Below are positions 32,716 through 48,707 of a stretch of DNA of 64,000 nucleotides, one piece after another (positions within the stretch are counted from its first letter, which is position 1; each line of letters opens with the position of its first letter). Source of the DNA: Arabidopsis thaliana (taxonomy: Eukaryota > Streptophyta > Magnoliopsida > Brassicales > Brassicaceae); contig NC_003070.9 of assembly GCF_000001735.4 (NCBI RefSeq), forward strand, positions 8,990,001-9,054,000. The letters run 5' to 3'. The notes under the pieces were generated by a model. That model was not told the origin of the DNA. It saw only the letters and a program-made list of their open reading frames with translations, and did no database searches. The position numbers and the translations under genes were made by a program.

Positions 32716-33719
32716 TCAAGAAGACAAACATTTAGGACGATCTTGAGATGAATAAACGAGTTTCTCATCACGAGAATGGCTCTGATACTTTGGCAAAATA
32801 GCAGCAGTTATAACAATGCAACCGAGTAGAGCCAAGCCAAGCCCTAAACCATTGACAGTCATTGATTCAGAACCGCGTCTGGGGACATTCCTCTTGGTCT
32901 GAAGGAACGTCAGTTTCTCAAGCAGTCCGGTCTCAGCTGTGGCAATGGCTAAACCATAGGTATAGAGTCCGAGGAATACATGCCAGGGAAGAAACGTGGT
33001 TCTTGTAGTCCGTACTTCTCCTCTATGCCAGAAGCTCATGAACCCAGTCACCCACTGCAACACAACGTCATTTTACTAATCAATCTTCAAAACTAGTACA
33101 ACCCCAATAAAATATTTAGGACATAGAGCATAGGTTGAAGTGACAGTAATGAATGGGTCTAATTAATAAATCGTTTCATAGTCTCTTAAAGGGAATCTTG
33201 TCAGCTTTCAGCTTCCGTAAACAAATTAGAATCTAATCCCAAGTGGGTTACACAGTTTCTTCCTTTTGTCATTCTTTGCATTATTGTTGAGAAAACATTT
33301 TCTAAAGAGAGAGAAATCATAAAGACAGTAACGTGTAATCCGACCTTTTGAAATAATTTAAATCTTGGAAAGCATCTAGTTCTTTTTCGATGATGCATTA
33401 AAACTTTATCTCAGAGGCTTAGTGCTAGTATAATATAGAGATAAAAATAATATTGGTTGGTGGTGGAAAGAGGAAAAAGACGAACCTGGGCAGCGAAGAG
33501 AGAAACAGAGAGCAAACCCATCCAAGAATGGAGACTGTAGAAATTGGCGAAAACTCCACGTTGGTAATGGAACTTTGTCCAAATCCCAAACACTGCAGAG
33601 GCCAATGCCATTCCTTGTAGCCATAAATGAACAGCTTTCTTTGTTTTCCTTGAACCAGGCAACCATCTGTGTATCAGAATCGCTGCAGATCAAAACCCCA
33701 AGTTCTTGATAAAATATTC

Positions 33720-33779
<60 letters not shown>

Positions 33780-34081
33780 CTTCAAAAGGGGCATGAGGAG
33801 GGATCATCACTACCTTCTCCACTTACAAGAATGAAGCCAATCACCATCAGCAGAGGATGAAGAGTCTACAAGGGTATAAAAACTTTATTAGAGAGAGAAA
33901 GAGAGAGAGAGAGAGAGATCCAATTTGATATCAACGAGGAAGGGAGTGTGATAGTTACAGAGTAGCTGAGTCCTAGATTAGGCAGGAAGAGAGCCCAGTA
34001 CAGAACCGAAACTGCGACTACTAAACCGGACAGTCTCGCAAACAAGACCAATGATAGTCTTGAAGGATCTACACTTCCCAT
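32716..34081 (-). CDS. cytochrome b561/ferric-reductase transmembrane protein (At1g26100-like)
   Basis: Four exons: 33959-34081, 33814-33865, 33486-33682, 32716-33054; 236 aa. Exon 2 must run to 33814 (GAAG|GT), because the nearer GT donor breaks the frame. Six hydrophobic segments are visible, with the b561 pattern of histidines in the core helices: LHPLLMVIGF, then IHRW, LHSW and PWHVFLG, the haem-ligand candidates. Family knowledge: these proteins carry electrons across a membrane, usually from ascorbate to monodehydroascorbate or ferric chelates; plant members are often on the tonoplast. The short tail (KYQSHSRDEK) is cytosolic by inference. Confidence 0.92.
33725..33774. repeat. (AG)25 microsatellite in intron 2 of the b561-type gene
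   Basis: Fifty bases of uninterrupted AG. A second, shorter AG run lies in intron 1 (about 33896-33918). Length is likely to vary between accessions. Confidence 0.97.
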
Positions 34082-34615
34082 TTCTGTTTTCTCTCTTCAA
34101 AAGTTGAGTAAGTAGTGCTACTGTAGAGTACAGTGACTACAGTCTCTCAGACACTAGAGTTGCCGACAAAATGATAATTTGAGAAATAGAGAGGACATTT
34201 TATGGATCTTGTATAAAGAAGACCTCTCTATCTCTTAATAAGGCCCATTTGATTCAAGGCTGCTGGTACTGTATTGAAAGTCAAAATGTTTGACTTTTGA
34301 AATTTAGACAAGAAGCTACCAACAGTAAACAGCAACAAGCTATTGAGAGTAAATAGAAAATGCATTTCACACCAAATGTCGAGTATACAAAAGTTCAAAA
34401 TAACATTGGATATAAGAAGAACGACGCTATTACCAAGTCTTAAAAACAAAGATCAGAAATCAAATTAATACACTCCAAAACCACACAAGTGGGGTTTTAT
34501 AACAGAAAACATTACACGGGACTCGGTTTTTGTTTTATTGCCACATACCAAAAGCACTCAAGAGCTGAGCTCCCATTGGATTTTGAGTCTTTAGAGCCCT
34601 TTCTAGCAGAACAGT
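34082..34615. other. intergenic between b561-type gene and DCP5
   Basis: Promoter and 5' UTR of the b561-type gene on the left and DCP5 3' UTR on the right. No further gene or repeat seen. Confidence 0.5.
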
Positions 34616-37556
<2,941 letters not shown>

Positions 37557-38655
37557 ATCCGATCTATGTCTCTCTTCGCCGACGAAATCACAGCCAAAGA
37601 GAGAAAAAACTAAAAGACAAGAGAAGGCAAACACACACACACACACTTCGAGTTCCTTGATCTCCTTCTTCTTCTTCTTCTTCGCGAGAGAGAGAGAGAG
37701 AGAGAGAGAGAAAGCTACAGATACACAATTAGGGTTTACTCTAATTTGGGGAGATCGAGCATCTCTTTTTTATTATCCATTCCCATAAAAGCCCAATTCA
37801 GAAAATAATATCAATCTGACCATTATAGCCTAGTATGGCTCCATTGACTTCTCTCTAATCACTAACCGAAGTATGCCTCGTGTACACGCGAAGGGTTTAT
37901 TTCGTAATTCACCGCCAATGGTGTGTTTAGGCGAGTAGCTACGAGCCTACTCGAGCCATTCCAATCCCACGGCTCGTGTTCTGATTGCTTACTCTGGTTA
38001 GAGTTTATTATTTTATTTTGGTAGGATGGTTAGAGCTTATTATTTACATATTAATCCTAGTATCAAATCTAGTGTTATTCATAAATTAAAAGGCCTTTTA
38101 AAAAATGAATTTTGAGAAATATTTTTGGTGATTTCACCTACATTTTTAGTTGAAAATTGGGGTTAAGAAAATCACACCTTTTTTTGTCAAGAAAATCACA
38201 CCTTTTTTTCTCAAGAAAATCACACCTTTGGAGAGTTTTAATTATTAAAAAAAAAATCAGACCTACATTTCTTCCTTGTTAAATGACACTGGTTCGGCAC
38301 TTTGTATATAGGTAGAGAAGTCAACTGATGCCAAGAAAATAGTGCAACCAATGATTAATGATCAGAGAAGAAGAAGACCAAAGACAGTTTAATTAAGGTG
38401 ACAAAGTCAATGAAGCCTTGTTTCTTTAATGCACTTTCAGTGTTCTACAAAAACACAAACAGGCAATGACGAAATAATCAGTGTATTTGCAAACCGGGAT
38501 ACAATATCATCATCATCAAAGTTCAAAATCATCTGTATCGTCAAAGTATAGTGGGATCTGTTTTCCTTGTTAAGTAATATGCACATTGACCCGTCTGTAT
38601 CACTGGAAGAAGGAATGTACTTCCTTTGATCTTCTGGGAGATAAGAGTGTAGGAG
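37557..38655. other. DCP5 leader and spacer before the ICME-like gene
   Basis: The presumed DCP5 5' UTR has a CTT run (about 37664-37683) followed by a GA run (about 37685-37711), as is common in plant leaders, and a CA run near 37630-37646. A short three-copy AAAATCACACCTTT-type repeat lies at about 38168-38230. The right part is the 3' UTR of the ICME-like gene. No gene seen. Confidence 0.55.
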
Positions 38656-41402
38656 TTAGAACGGACTGACCCAGTGAGCCAACTTCAACATGAATTCAGG
38701 TACAAGACGCCTTCTATCTACGCTTTTACCAATCGCTTCTTGATCGTCTCCCAGAACCACTGTTACTATATCTTCAAACATCTCATCTATTCCACCTCTC
38801 ATTGGATCCTAACATAGATAACCAAGTTTCTAGATCAAAATTCAGGTTCTTGTCCGACAAGACATTCATACCTCAAAAAGACCGGCCATTTTACCTGAAG
38901 AAACAAATCCGTGTGTGTTTTCCCCTCGTAAAGGATCACTTTTGCTTTGGCCCCAAGCCTCTGGAGGGTTTCCGCAAAAGATTTACTGCAAAGATAGTGT
39001 AATAGAAGTTCAATCATCATCTTAACTTTCTGATATACATAAGACAGACAAATACACACAAAAGTTAAACCATACCTTGCATCTGACGGGATGGAGTAGT
39101 CATCAGTACCATGGAATAAAATAAAAGGTGGGAGACGAGCAATGATGTGTTTGAGATTCGGGTTTTGCACTACTAATTCAGGAGAGAACTGCCTTAATGA
39201 TTCCTCTCCTTCCATGATGCTGAGGAAAATCAAACGTCACACGTTAAACTGTAAAAATTTCAGGCTGCTCTACTGGCCAGGTGAGTAACGTAAGCTATAC
39301 CAAGATTCCAAAAGAGAAAATGCTATACCTCAGAAAGATGGAACGGTACAGCCCCCTGCTATGGAAGTGGTCCACAAGGTTCAAAAGGTTGTATCTGTAG
39401 ATCACGATCACAAAGTTTGTTAAGAATAGCCAAGCAGATGATGTGAGGCCTCATCAAAAAATTTGTTGCTTTAGTTGGGTAGAAGGCAGGAATCTACTTG
39501 CTACTTTGAGCTAATATTTGACCATTACTTCACCGTTCTACGAATTGCCTAGCATTTCTACAAAAGACCTTGGTGGCTAGATAAAAACTGGAGTTAACAC
39601 ATATATAAATACTCAGGCAATTAAAGAAACTTGTTTTTCTCAACTTCTTGACAGAAAAATTTACATTCCAATGTATCGTCTTATCCTTATAACTGGGAAG
39701 ACCAAAATAACAAGTTATTAATCTAGTCATTTGAACTCTGAGACCAAAAGAAAGGATTTTGCTTACCCTCCAGATAGACCAAAATAAGCATTTATTTGTG
39801 AACTACTCCAAGAGACACTGTCCCCCTCCCCTGACTCTTTAATGACCTGCTCTACAATGGTGCAAGCTGCGATATGTGCACCAGCAGACTGACCCATCAG
39901 ATAGATCCTACACAGCAAAAAGATCAGAAATCAGTGAGTAAGAAATCTAAAACTCGAGAACTTCCATGTCTAATAATTGTTGACAGGACTAGTACCTATC
40001 TGGATCACCTCCATACTCAGCAATATGATTGCAAACAAATGAGATGCCAGAAGAAGCATCCTTGACCATGTCACTAATAGATCCTTGCGGAAAATTCCTG
40101 TGTAAGAGGAGATATTGCCAATGAGATTGAGAAACTCTAAATGAATACTGAAGGAGGATGAGAGGAACCCACCACATTCAATGTGCCAGAACAAAGAAAA
40201 AAAACTCAAAGCACGCATAACTTACCTGTAATCAATGCATGCCACAATAATATCTCTTTCTGATAATTGCTGTCCTAAGAGAGAACCCCACGCCTTATAA
40301 CTGTATCAACACAAGACATTCTGTAAGATATTTGCAGTTCTTTCTCCTCGTCCTCAAATGCTTTAGAATGAAAATAGTGTCCATTGGGTATCATACTCAC
40401 CCAATAATCCAGGCTCCACCAGTCACAAACGCCACAACTGGTTTTGGTCCAGTAGAGTTCTTAGGTAGATACAAGTCAAGCCTGAAGAAACCAAAAACCA
40501 CTTATACCAACAAACAAAACACAAACCAACTACTAGTCTCTAGAGCAATAATCTACACATGATTAGAACGAATAATAAGCAGTAAACAATCATGACCTGT
40601 TTCTTGGTTGATCACCGTAAACTATACTTCTGCGAACGTAAGGAGAGAAGAAATAGTAGTATCCGACTGCAAAGTAAAGTCAAAACCTTTAGCAATGAAA
40701 CTTTTAGTAACTATCTCAAAAAAAGAGAGAGAAAGATCCCTAATTAGTAGATGTCAAACAAACCTTGAATAAAGCCTGGCATTAGTAGAAATGCATAACA
40801 CCCAAGTGCCATAAATCTTGTAATCCATCTATAACCTACCCTGAATAATAGTTTTTGATCAGTGATCGATCAAACCAAAGATCATCTTTTTATATATGCC
40901 TAAGAATATCGATGAGCCAATTTCGTCGGATTCAGCAAATGTAACAGATAACGGAGGAAATAGATAGATACCCAAGATAGCTTAGGAGCTTCAAACAAAG
41001 ACGGGTCAACAAGAATGTTTCTGCAGCGGCGTGGCCAACCTCCTGACCAATAGTAGTTTGACGGTCGCCGCTATTATTACCACCGTCGGCGGTTCCATTA
41101 GTATCATCGGAAAACGCAGAGAGACAGTTATCGCTGTTAGATCGTCGGCGTCTATTCTGATACCAACCAGTAAATCCACCAGCAGAAGAAGAAGAAGACG
41201 TCTTCATGGCCGTGCCGTTGTAGCTGGAAGAGCGGGAGAGGAGAGGCTTAACGGTAGAAGAAATGGTGTGGTGGTCATCACCAAATCGAGAGAGAAGGGT
41301 CGTAGAAGGATCATCGTAAATCAAAGACTTGAACATCATTTCCGTCGATGGTGAAGATTTAGGTGGAAGATGATGTGAGATTTGGAGAATCTGCGACGGC
41401 AT
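38656..41402 (-). CDS. ICME-LIKE1: ICME-like alpha/beta-hydrolase, prenylcysteine methylesterase family (At1g26120-like)
   Basis: Eleven exons: 40972-41402, 40764-40840, 40597-40666, 40401-40481, 40226-40300, 39996-40097, 39767-39907, 39329-39394, 39076-39219, 38895-38985, 38656-38808; 476 aa. The first 140 residues are a disordered Ser/Asn-rich cytosolic part, then hydrophobic segments ([16 protein letters not shown]). The catalytic domain shows the oxyanion-loop GGAWIIG, the nucleophile elbow G-Q-S286-A-G, Asp387/Asp388 in FHGTDDYS and His420 in GKTHTD, so the triad is complete. Family knowledge: ICME removes the methyl ester from the C-terminal prenylcysteine of farnesylated or geranylgeranylated proteins and affects ABA signalling, in ER or Golgi membranes. 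Activity of this paralogue is inferred. Confidence 0.93.
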
Positions 41403-41908
41403 TTTTTCTCACTTCCTCCTGATCCGTTTTTTCAGCTATTTTTAGGTTTTCAATTAAATTGGCGACGAAACCGGAACTGTATTTTGAGCACAAAAGTAAC
41501 TAGGAGGAGATGCAATTCAGAACAAAAAGTTACTGTGTCAGTCTTGTTCTCTTAACCACCAGGGAACCAATCGAATCCCCTTCAGCTGCTGATTTTTGTA
41601 TTACTAGAATCTAGTTTCTTTATATCTGGTTAGATGTTAACGTTAATGTTTATTCAGCTGCTGATTTTTGTTTTGGTTACTACGGTTTAAGTTATTTGTT
41701 GATGAGAATGTGTGAGGGTTTTAGTTTTAGTTGATAAGATTGTTAGGATTGGATTTAGCTACTTTGAGATTGATTTGACTCTACTTTCACTTTTAGACCC
41801 TGAAAGCAAGAGAGAGCTGAAATGATGGTCTTGTGGGGATTGAAGATTTGATTATGATTAGTTCATATCCTTTCCCTTATGGTAGCTTTTATTGAATAAC
41901 CTGTTCAG

Positions 41909-42390
41909 GAGGAACTTGATGAGAGTAAGCAGGCAGAGCAAAACCTACATGATGCTTCTTCTTCTAAGGAGAAAGCTCTTCTGAGGTCGTGTAGCAGCAA
42001 GCTTCCCCATCAAGGACCGTCTTTGTTGGGAATCTGCCAGTAATCCAACAAATTAATCCAGCTTTTATGTAAGTGCTAACATTATTGAGTTCACGCAAAC
42101 AAAAGTTTTCTTGAACTAACATTTTGTTTATATAATCTATATTTAGTGAGAGTATTCTTCAATAAAGTAGTTGGGGATGTTGTTGAGGTTCGAATGGCGC
42201 GTTTGGCTAATGGCAGATTCATGGGTTTTTGCCATGTTGTCTTTGATACTCCTCAACACGCTTTGAATGTGAGATTTATTTTCTTGTGATTAAAAATATT
42301 TAATAGTATAAATTTTGAATTTTGATATTTTCTACTTAGGCTCAAGCCTTTCAAGGACTTAAGCTACTCGATCGTCAAGTTTCCATATAA
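41909..42390 (+). pseudogene. RNA-recognition-motif (RRM) gene relic
   Basis: Three exon-like pieces: 41909-41985 (EELDESKQAEQNLHDASS), 42148-42270 (VFFNKVVGDVVEVRMARL, then the RNP1-like G-R-F-M-G-F-C-H-V-V-F) and 42341-42390 (AQAFQGLKLLDRQVSI, stop). The last two join in frame through a GT-AG intron. RNP2 and a start are not seen and the first piece does not join cleanly. It resembles the C-terminal half of one RRM in nucleolin-like proteins. A short expressed gene is possible but less likely. Confidence 0.6.
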
Positions 42391-42707
42391 ACATAAGAAA
42401 TATGGGATTAAGATCTAGAAGCATTACCATCGGTCCCTGATCATGTCGTTTTAGTTCAATATCTTACTACTGTCTTTTTGAGATTTACCATTAGCCTTCA
42501 AATCAGCATCCTACAATAAACACACAGGAACGTTATACCACAAAATTATTTATCTAAGCCTGAGCGAACATGCAGACAGAAGAAACAAACCAGTTCTGCT
42601 TCGACTTCAGCCAATTCTTCTGAACCCCTTGCAACAAATTTGATGAAGAATTGTTACCCTCCTCCTTCTTTGAAACCGTCCCACAAAGACATATTATATT
42701 CTTACAG

Positions 42708-42771
42708 GCATATTTAAGAATCTTGGACATCAAAAAGAACTGTAGTTGTTTAAGTTCTTGTTCCCTTTGAT
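42708..42771. repeat. 64-bp direct repeat, left copy, flanking ALA12
   Basis: Matches 49180-49242 in the same orientation with about seven differences (shared TCTTGGAC, AGAACTGTAG and TGTTTAAGTTCTTG). The second copy lies beyond the 118-residue gene. Confidence 0.85.
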
Positions 42772-43599
42772 ATTACTACTATCCATTCTCTTGACAAAAT
42801 TTAGTCATGCCACCACGAAATAAGTCTAGATTTTTTGGTTCATGTCCGCTTTAAATCTTTTAATTAAGAAATTGATTTGCAATATTGTCAAATGTTGATT
42901 ATGTCAAGAAAATCTTGGCATTTATTCGTTGTTTTTTTCTTCCTCGTTTGAGAAAAAATTCGATTCTAGAAAACGAAGTCTCCTTCGAAAGGTCAACCAA
43001 TCAGAAATTCAAAAAGTCTAGAAATGTTGATGGTAGATACTCTCTGGTTTCAAACATTTAGGTTCATGCATTAAAAAAACCCCAAGACTTTTGGTTCATA
43101 CATTTAAAAGTTAAAACCCCAGTTTCCCAATTTAGTGGATTGCAATTTTAATTCTTACAGATTTTTAGCATTCAGATTTCTTTCTGTTATAAATTTTGGA
43201 CAAAAATCTAAAACTCTGATATACCCCCACTAGATTCCTCACCAGATTTTTCCGAGAAAATTTGTCAGTTTCTCGGGAAATCAAAAGGTGGAGGACTCAT
43301 AAACTACAACGTCGGACTCTATCAAAGGTAAATGAATCGTCTCTTCTTCTCACTTTCTCCATTTCCCCACAAAGTTTTATCCTTTCAACAATTTGATTTT
43401 CTGGGTTTCTCTGTTTTCATATGTTCTCGTCGGTTTCGCAAATCAATCGGCATTTTATAGAAGAATAATCCAACTTTCGTCAGTGTAATGCTCTTGAGAC
43501 TTTACAAAATTTGGCCTTTCTTGTTCGTATAGACATTCAGGGTTTTAGAGATTCTGAAAGTCTGAATCTTTTTTCCGATCAGGTGTGAATTGAGAGACA

Positions 43600-46500
43600 A
43601 TGGCGACAGTGAGTGGAAGGAGACGCAAAAGGAAGATACAATTAAGCAAGCTTTTCACATTAACAGGTGCTAAAGCTTGTTTCAAGCCTGACCATTCGAA
43701 AATTGGACGATCTGGTTTCTCTCGTGTGGTTTTCTGCAACCAACCTGATTCCCCTGAAGCTGAATCAAGGAATTACTGTGACAATTATGTGAGGACCACT
43801 AAGTATACCCTCGCCACTTTCCTCCCTAAATCATTGTTTGAGCAGTTCAGGAGAGTTGCCAATTTCTACTTCCTTGTTGTTGGGATCTTGTCTTTTACTC
43901 CTCTGGCGCCATATACCGCTGTGAGCGCCATTGTTCCGCTGACGTTCGTCATTCTCGCTACTATGTTTAAAGAGGGTGTAGAAGATTGGCGCCGGAAACA
44001 GCAGGTACTTTGACTGATTGATTTTGTCTGAGTGGTTGTTGTTTGATTAGAGTTTGCTTAGATGATCTTAATAGGATGGTCTGTGTCTAGACATTGTTTG
44101 ATAACTTGTTACGAAATCTGGAGTTCTATGTTGGATTAAGCTACATTACACAGAACTGGATTAAGCTAAATTGTTACGAATAGTTGTCTTGCTTCTGCAT
44201 TCGGTTGGATCACTTTATTATTCATTTGTTGATCGAAAAACTTCTCATTATTTGGAAATTTTCATTCTTTTAGGATATTGAAGTGAATAACAGAAAAGTT
44301 AGAGTGCACCGAGGCAATGGGAATTTTGATCTTAGGGAATGGAAGACACTAAGAGTTGGGGATATATTGAAGGTAGAGAAAAACGAGTTTTTTCCGGCAG
44401 ACCTTGTCCTGCTTTCTTCTAGCTACGAGGATGCTGTTTGCTATGTAGAGACAATGAACCTTGACGGGGAAACAAATCTGAAACTTAAACAAGGACTAGA
44501 AGTAACATTGTCATTGCGTGAAGAGCTCAATTTCAGGGATTTTGAGGCTTTTATCAAATGTGAGGACCCGAATGCTAACTTATACTCGTTTGTTGGTACT
44601 ATGGACCTTAAGGGAGAAAAGTACCCTCTCTCACCACAGCAGCTTCTTCTGAGGGGCTCAAAACTCAGGAACACAGACTACATCTATGGGGTTGTTATCT
44701 TCACAGGACCTGATACAAAAGTTGTCCAGAATTCAACAGATCCCCCTTCTAAGAGAAGCATGATCGAGAGGAAGATGGATAAGATTATATACCTGATGTT
44801 CCTTATGGTATTTTCATTAGCATTTTTTGGTTCAGTTTTATTTGGAATATGGACGAGAGATGATTTCCAGAATGGCGTGATGGAAAGATGGTATCTGAAA
44901 CCGGATGATTCCAGCATCTTCTTTGACCCAAAGAGGGCGCCAATGGCTGCAATATATCACTTTCTAACGGCGCTAATGTTAAATAGTTATTTCATTCCTA
45001 TATCCTTGTATGTGTCGATAGAGATCGTTAAAGTTCTTCAGAGTATCTTCATCAATCAGGATATCCATATGTATTATGAGGAAGCTGACAAACCGGCACA
45101 TGCACGTACTTCCAATCTGAATGAAGAACTTGGGCAAGTGGGTACGATACTTTCAGATAAGACAGGAACATTGACTTGTAACTCCATGGAGTTCATTAAG
45201 TGTTCTATTGCTGGGACAGCCTATGGACGTGGTGTTACAGAGGTGGAGATGGCTATGGATAAGAGAAAAGGTTCTGCTTTGGTGAATCAGAGCAATGGAA
45301 ATAGTACCGAGGATGCTGTTGCTGCAGAACCGGCTGTGAAAGGATTCAACTTTAGAGATGAAAGGATAATGGATGGAAACTGGGTCACGGAAACGCATGC
45401 TGATGTCATTCAGAAATTCTTTCAATTACTGGCAGTATGTCATACAGTCATACCTGAAGTGGATGAAGATACAGGAAAGATCTCCTACGAGGCTGAATCA
45501 CCGGATGAGGCAGCATTTGTTATTGCAGCAAGGGAGCTTGGGTTTGAATTTTTCACTCGAACTCAAACAACAATATCCGTCAGAGAGCTAGACCTGGTGA
45601 CTGGGGAAAGAGTTGAAAGGTAGGTCCCTCGTTTCTTATATATTGTAGACCATCATAAGCTTCTGTGCCTTTCTTGCTTTAGTGAAAGTGGTCCCTTTGC
45701 AGGTTGTATAGTGTCCTGAACGTTCTTGAATTCAGTAGCTCAAAGAAGAGGATGTCAGTAATAGTGCAGGATCAAGATGGCAAACTACTTTTACTTTGTA
45801 AAGGGGCAGACAGGTGTGGATCCCGACTTTAGAAATTCAGATATAATATCTTTGCAAACTTATTTTTAACTTCTTTTATCATCCAGTGTCATGTTTGAAA
45901 GACTTTCCGAAAGTGGTAGAAAGTATGAAAAGGAAACCCGGGACCATGTGAACGAGTATGCTGATGCTGGATTGAGAACTTTGATACTTGCCTATCGTGA
46001 ACTCGACGAGAATGAATACGAGGTATTCACTGAGAGAATCAGTGAAGCAAAGAATTCAGTTAGTGCTGATCGAGAAGCACTGATAGATGAAGTAACAGAG
46101 AAGATTGAGAAAAACTTGGTTCTTCTTGGAGCTACTGCTGTTGAGGATAAACTTCAAAATGGGGTAAGCTAATTTATAGATTGGTGAATTTTCCAGAGTC
46201 GATCAAGAAGATTAAAATTCATTTTCTTTCTCTTACCTTTTAATCTTTTATTCAGGTTCCTGATTGCATTAATAAGCTTGCTCAAGCAGGAATAAAGATT
46301 TGGGTTTTGACTGGAGACAAGATGGAGACTGCCATCAATATTGGGTATTGATTTCTTGGAACAACCTGATTATTTTTACTCTTGACCCTTGTGCATGCAA
46401 TCTTAGTCACTCTCTAAACCCACCTATGTATGCATATCTTTCACAGCTTCGCTTGTAGTTTGCTCAGACGAGACATGAAGCAGATAATAATTAACTTGGA

Positions 46501-48246
46501 GACTCCTGAAATCCAGCAGTTGGAAAAATCCGGAGAGAAAGATGCCATTGCAGCGGTAATACAAATTTTCTAGAACACTGATATTACTAGTAATAGTATA
46601 AGTGATCATGTAGTAGTGTTACTAGTGATTATGTAGCTGAACGAATTCCATTTGACTATTTTTTGCAGGCTTTAAAGGAAAATGTACTGCATCAGATAAC
46701 TAGTGGAAAGGCTCAACTGAAAGCGTCTGGTGGAAACGCTAAGGCTTTTGCTTTAATCATTGATGGGAAATCACTTGCTTATGCATTGGAGGAAGATATG
46801 AAAGGCATCTTCCTTGAGCTGGCCATTGGTTGTGCTTCAGTGATTTGCTGCCGTTCATCACCAAAACAGAAGGCACTGGTCAGTTCTTACTTTATCTTAT
46901 TATCTTCCATCATAACTGTCATCTACTTAGAGGCTACCTAGCTTTTTCTCAATACTCATATTGCATAGGTAACAAGACTAGTCAAAACTGGAAGTGGTCA
47001 GACGACACTGGCAATTGGCGATGGCGCAAATGATGTTGGAATGCTTCAGGAAGCAGATATAGGAGTTGGGATCAGTGGCGTGGAAGGAATGCAGGTTCGA
47101 CAAAAGAATTACAAAACAACCATTTCGTCTATTGTTGTTGAGATTTTTCCTTGATGAATCCTAATAATTTTCCAGGCTGTAATGTCTAGCGATATTGCCA
47201 TTGCTCAATTCAGATACCTGGAGCGTTTGTTACTGGTCCATGGGCACTGGTGTTACAGACGGATCTCAAAAATGGTATAAGTCTAATCTACAAATTTAGA
47301 TTGACACTGACCTTCAGTCTCATTATCCTTTACTGACTAGTTTTATCAATATCTGTGTTCTTACATGCAGATTTGTTATTTCTTCTACAAGAACATCACA
47401 TTTGGTTTCACTCTGTTCTTATATGAGGCATACACATCATTTTCAGCGACACCGGCTTACAATGACTGGTATCTATCTCTATATAGTGTCTTTTTCACGT
47501 CTCTTCCTGTAATTTGTTTGGGCATCTTCGACCAGGATGTATCTGCACCGTTTTGTCTCAAGGTATATATTTATCAAATCAAAACAGCTGCTTAATCTTT
47601 CAGCGGTCAAGTGAATTTCTTAACCAAAGTTTTGCTTTGTTTGCTGTCACAGTTCCCCGTATTGTACCAAGAAGGTGTACAGAATCTCCTATTTAGTTGG
47701 CGCCGGATACTAAGCTGGATGTTCCATGGCTTCTGCAGCGCAATAATCATTTTCTTTCTGTGCAAAACCTCTCTTGAATCTCAAGCTTTCAACCACGAAG
47801 GGAAAACCGCAGGGAGAGATATTCTAGGGGGAACGATGTACACATGTGTGGTGTGGGTTGTGAGTTTGCAGATGGTCTTGACGATCAGTTACTTCACATT
47901 GATCCAACATGTTGTCGTTTGGGGATCCGTTGTTATATGGTACCTTTTCCTGATGGTGTACGGATCCCTTCCAATAAGAATGTCTACAGATGCCTATATG
48001 GTCTTCCTTGAAGCTCTTGCACCTGCGCCTTCGTACTGGATCACCACTCTCTTTGTAGTGCTATCGACAATGATGCCTTACTTCATCTTCTCTGCTATTC
48101 AGATGAGGTTTTTCCCAATGTCACATGGAACCGTACAGCTGCTTAGATACGAGGATCAGTGCAGCAACTCTGGGAACTTTGAAATGGGGAGGCAGGGATC
48201 AGTGAGGCCTACACTGGTCATGAGATCTCATCAGCCAGAATCTTGA
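43600..48246 (+). CDS. ALA12: ALA12, P4-type ATPase (aminophospholipid flippase)
   Basis: Eleven exons: 43600-44004, 44274-45619, 45703-45813, 45887-46163, 46256-46344, 46447-46555, 46669-46878, 46969-47094, 47176-47274, 47371-47562, 47653-48246; 1185 aa. P4 signatures in order: the LFEQFRR entry to the first membrane helices, D199-G-E-T in the actuator domain (DGET replaces TGES of other P-ATPases), the phosphorylated aspartate in D430-K-T-G-T, the nucleotide-binding KGAD loop, the hinge motif GDGANDV, and six C-terminal transmembrane segments. Family knowledge: P4-ATPases move phospholipids from the outer or lumenal leaflet to the cytosolic one and need an ALIS beta-subunit. No motif is missing. 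Neighbours are not functionally linked. Confidence 0.96.
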
Positions 48247-48707
48247 TAACTGATGAACGAATACCGATATTTATCTCGTCAGATGATTTGGGCTTTAGTT
48301 ACTTTGCAGGATGTAAATAAGCTAATCAAACTTTAGACTGGAGGAGATCCGGTACAAGACTGGAAGAACAGAGGCTCTTTAACTGGTTTGTATAGCATAA
48401 AAAAGAAAACAAGAGTTTATAGAGAGTTCTGATTATTGCGGCCTTGACCAGTAAAAATAAAACAAGAGTTTATAGAGTTTGTATGTTAAGAAACATCTAA
48501 TTATATTAGAAAATAGAGGAAGACTATACATCAGTTTAGATCAGAGCAGATAAAAGATATACAGTAACTTTGTCTTCGTTACATTTCTCTTCTTTTGATC
48601 ATTTGAGAAATGAGAATTGCTTTTGTTTGATTCTTGATTCTTGATTGAGTAACAACAACGAATGCGACGAGCAAATGCAAGGAGTACATAACCTTTGTTT
48701 TGTTTTG
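48247..48707. other. 3' regions of two convergent genes
   Basis: ALA12 3' UTR on the left and the 3' UTR of the small minus-strand gene on the right. The phrase AACAAGAGTTTATAGAG occurs twice (near 48410 and 48463). Confidence 0.5.

Larger units (their letters stand above)
41403..43599. other. spacer between divergent ICME-like and ALA12 genes, with an RRM relic
   Basis: Holds the divergent promoters, the RRM relic (41909-42390) and a 64-bp repeat (42708-42771). Just upstream of ALA12, AAAG|GTAAAT near 43328 and a CAG acceptor near 43582 suggest a 5' UTR intron of about 250 bases, frequent in plant genes. Confidence 0.5.
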
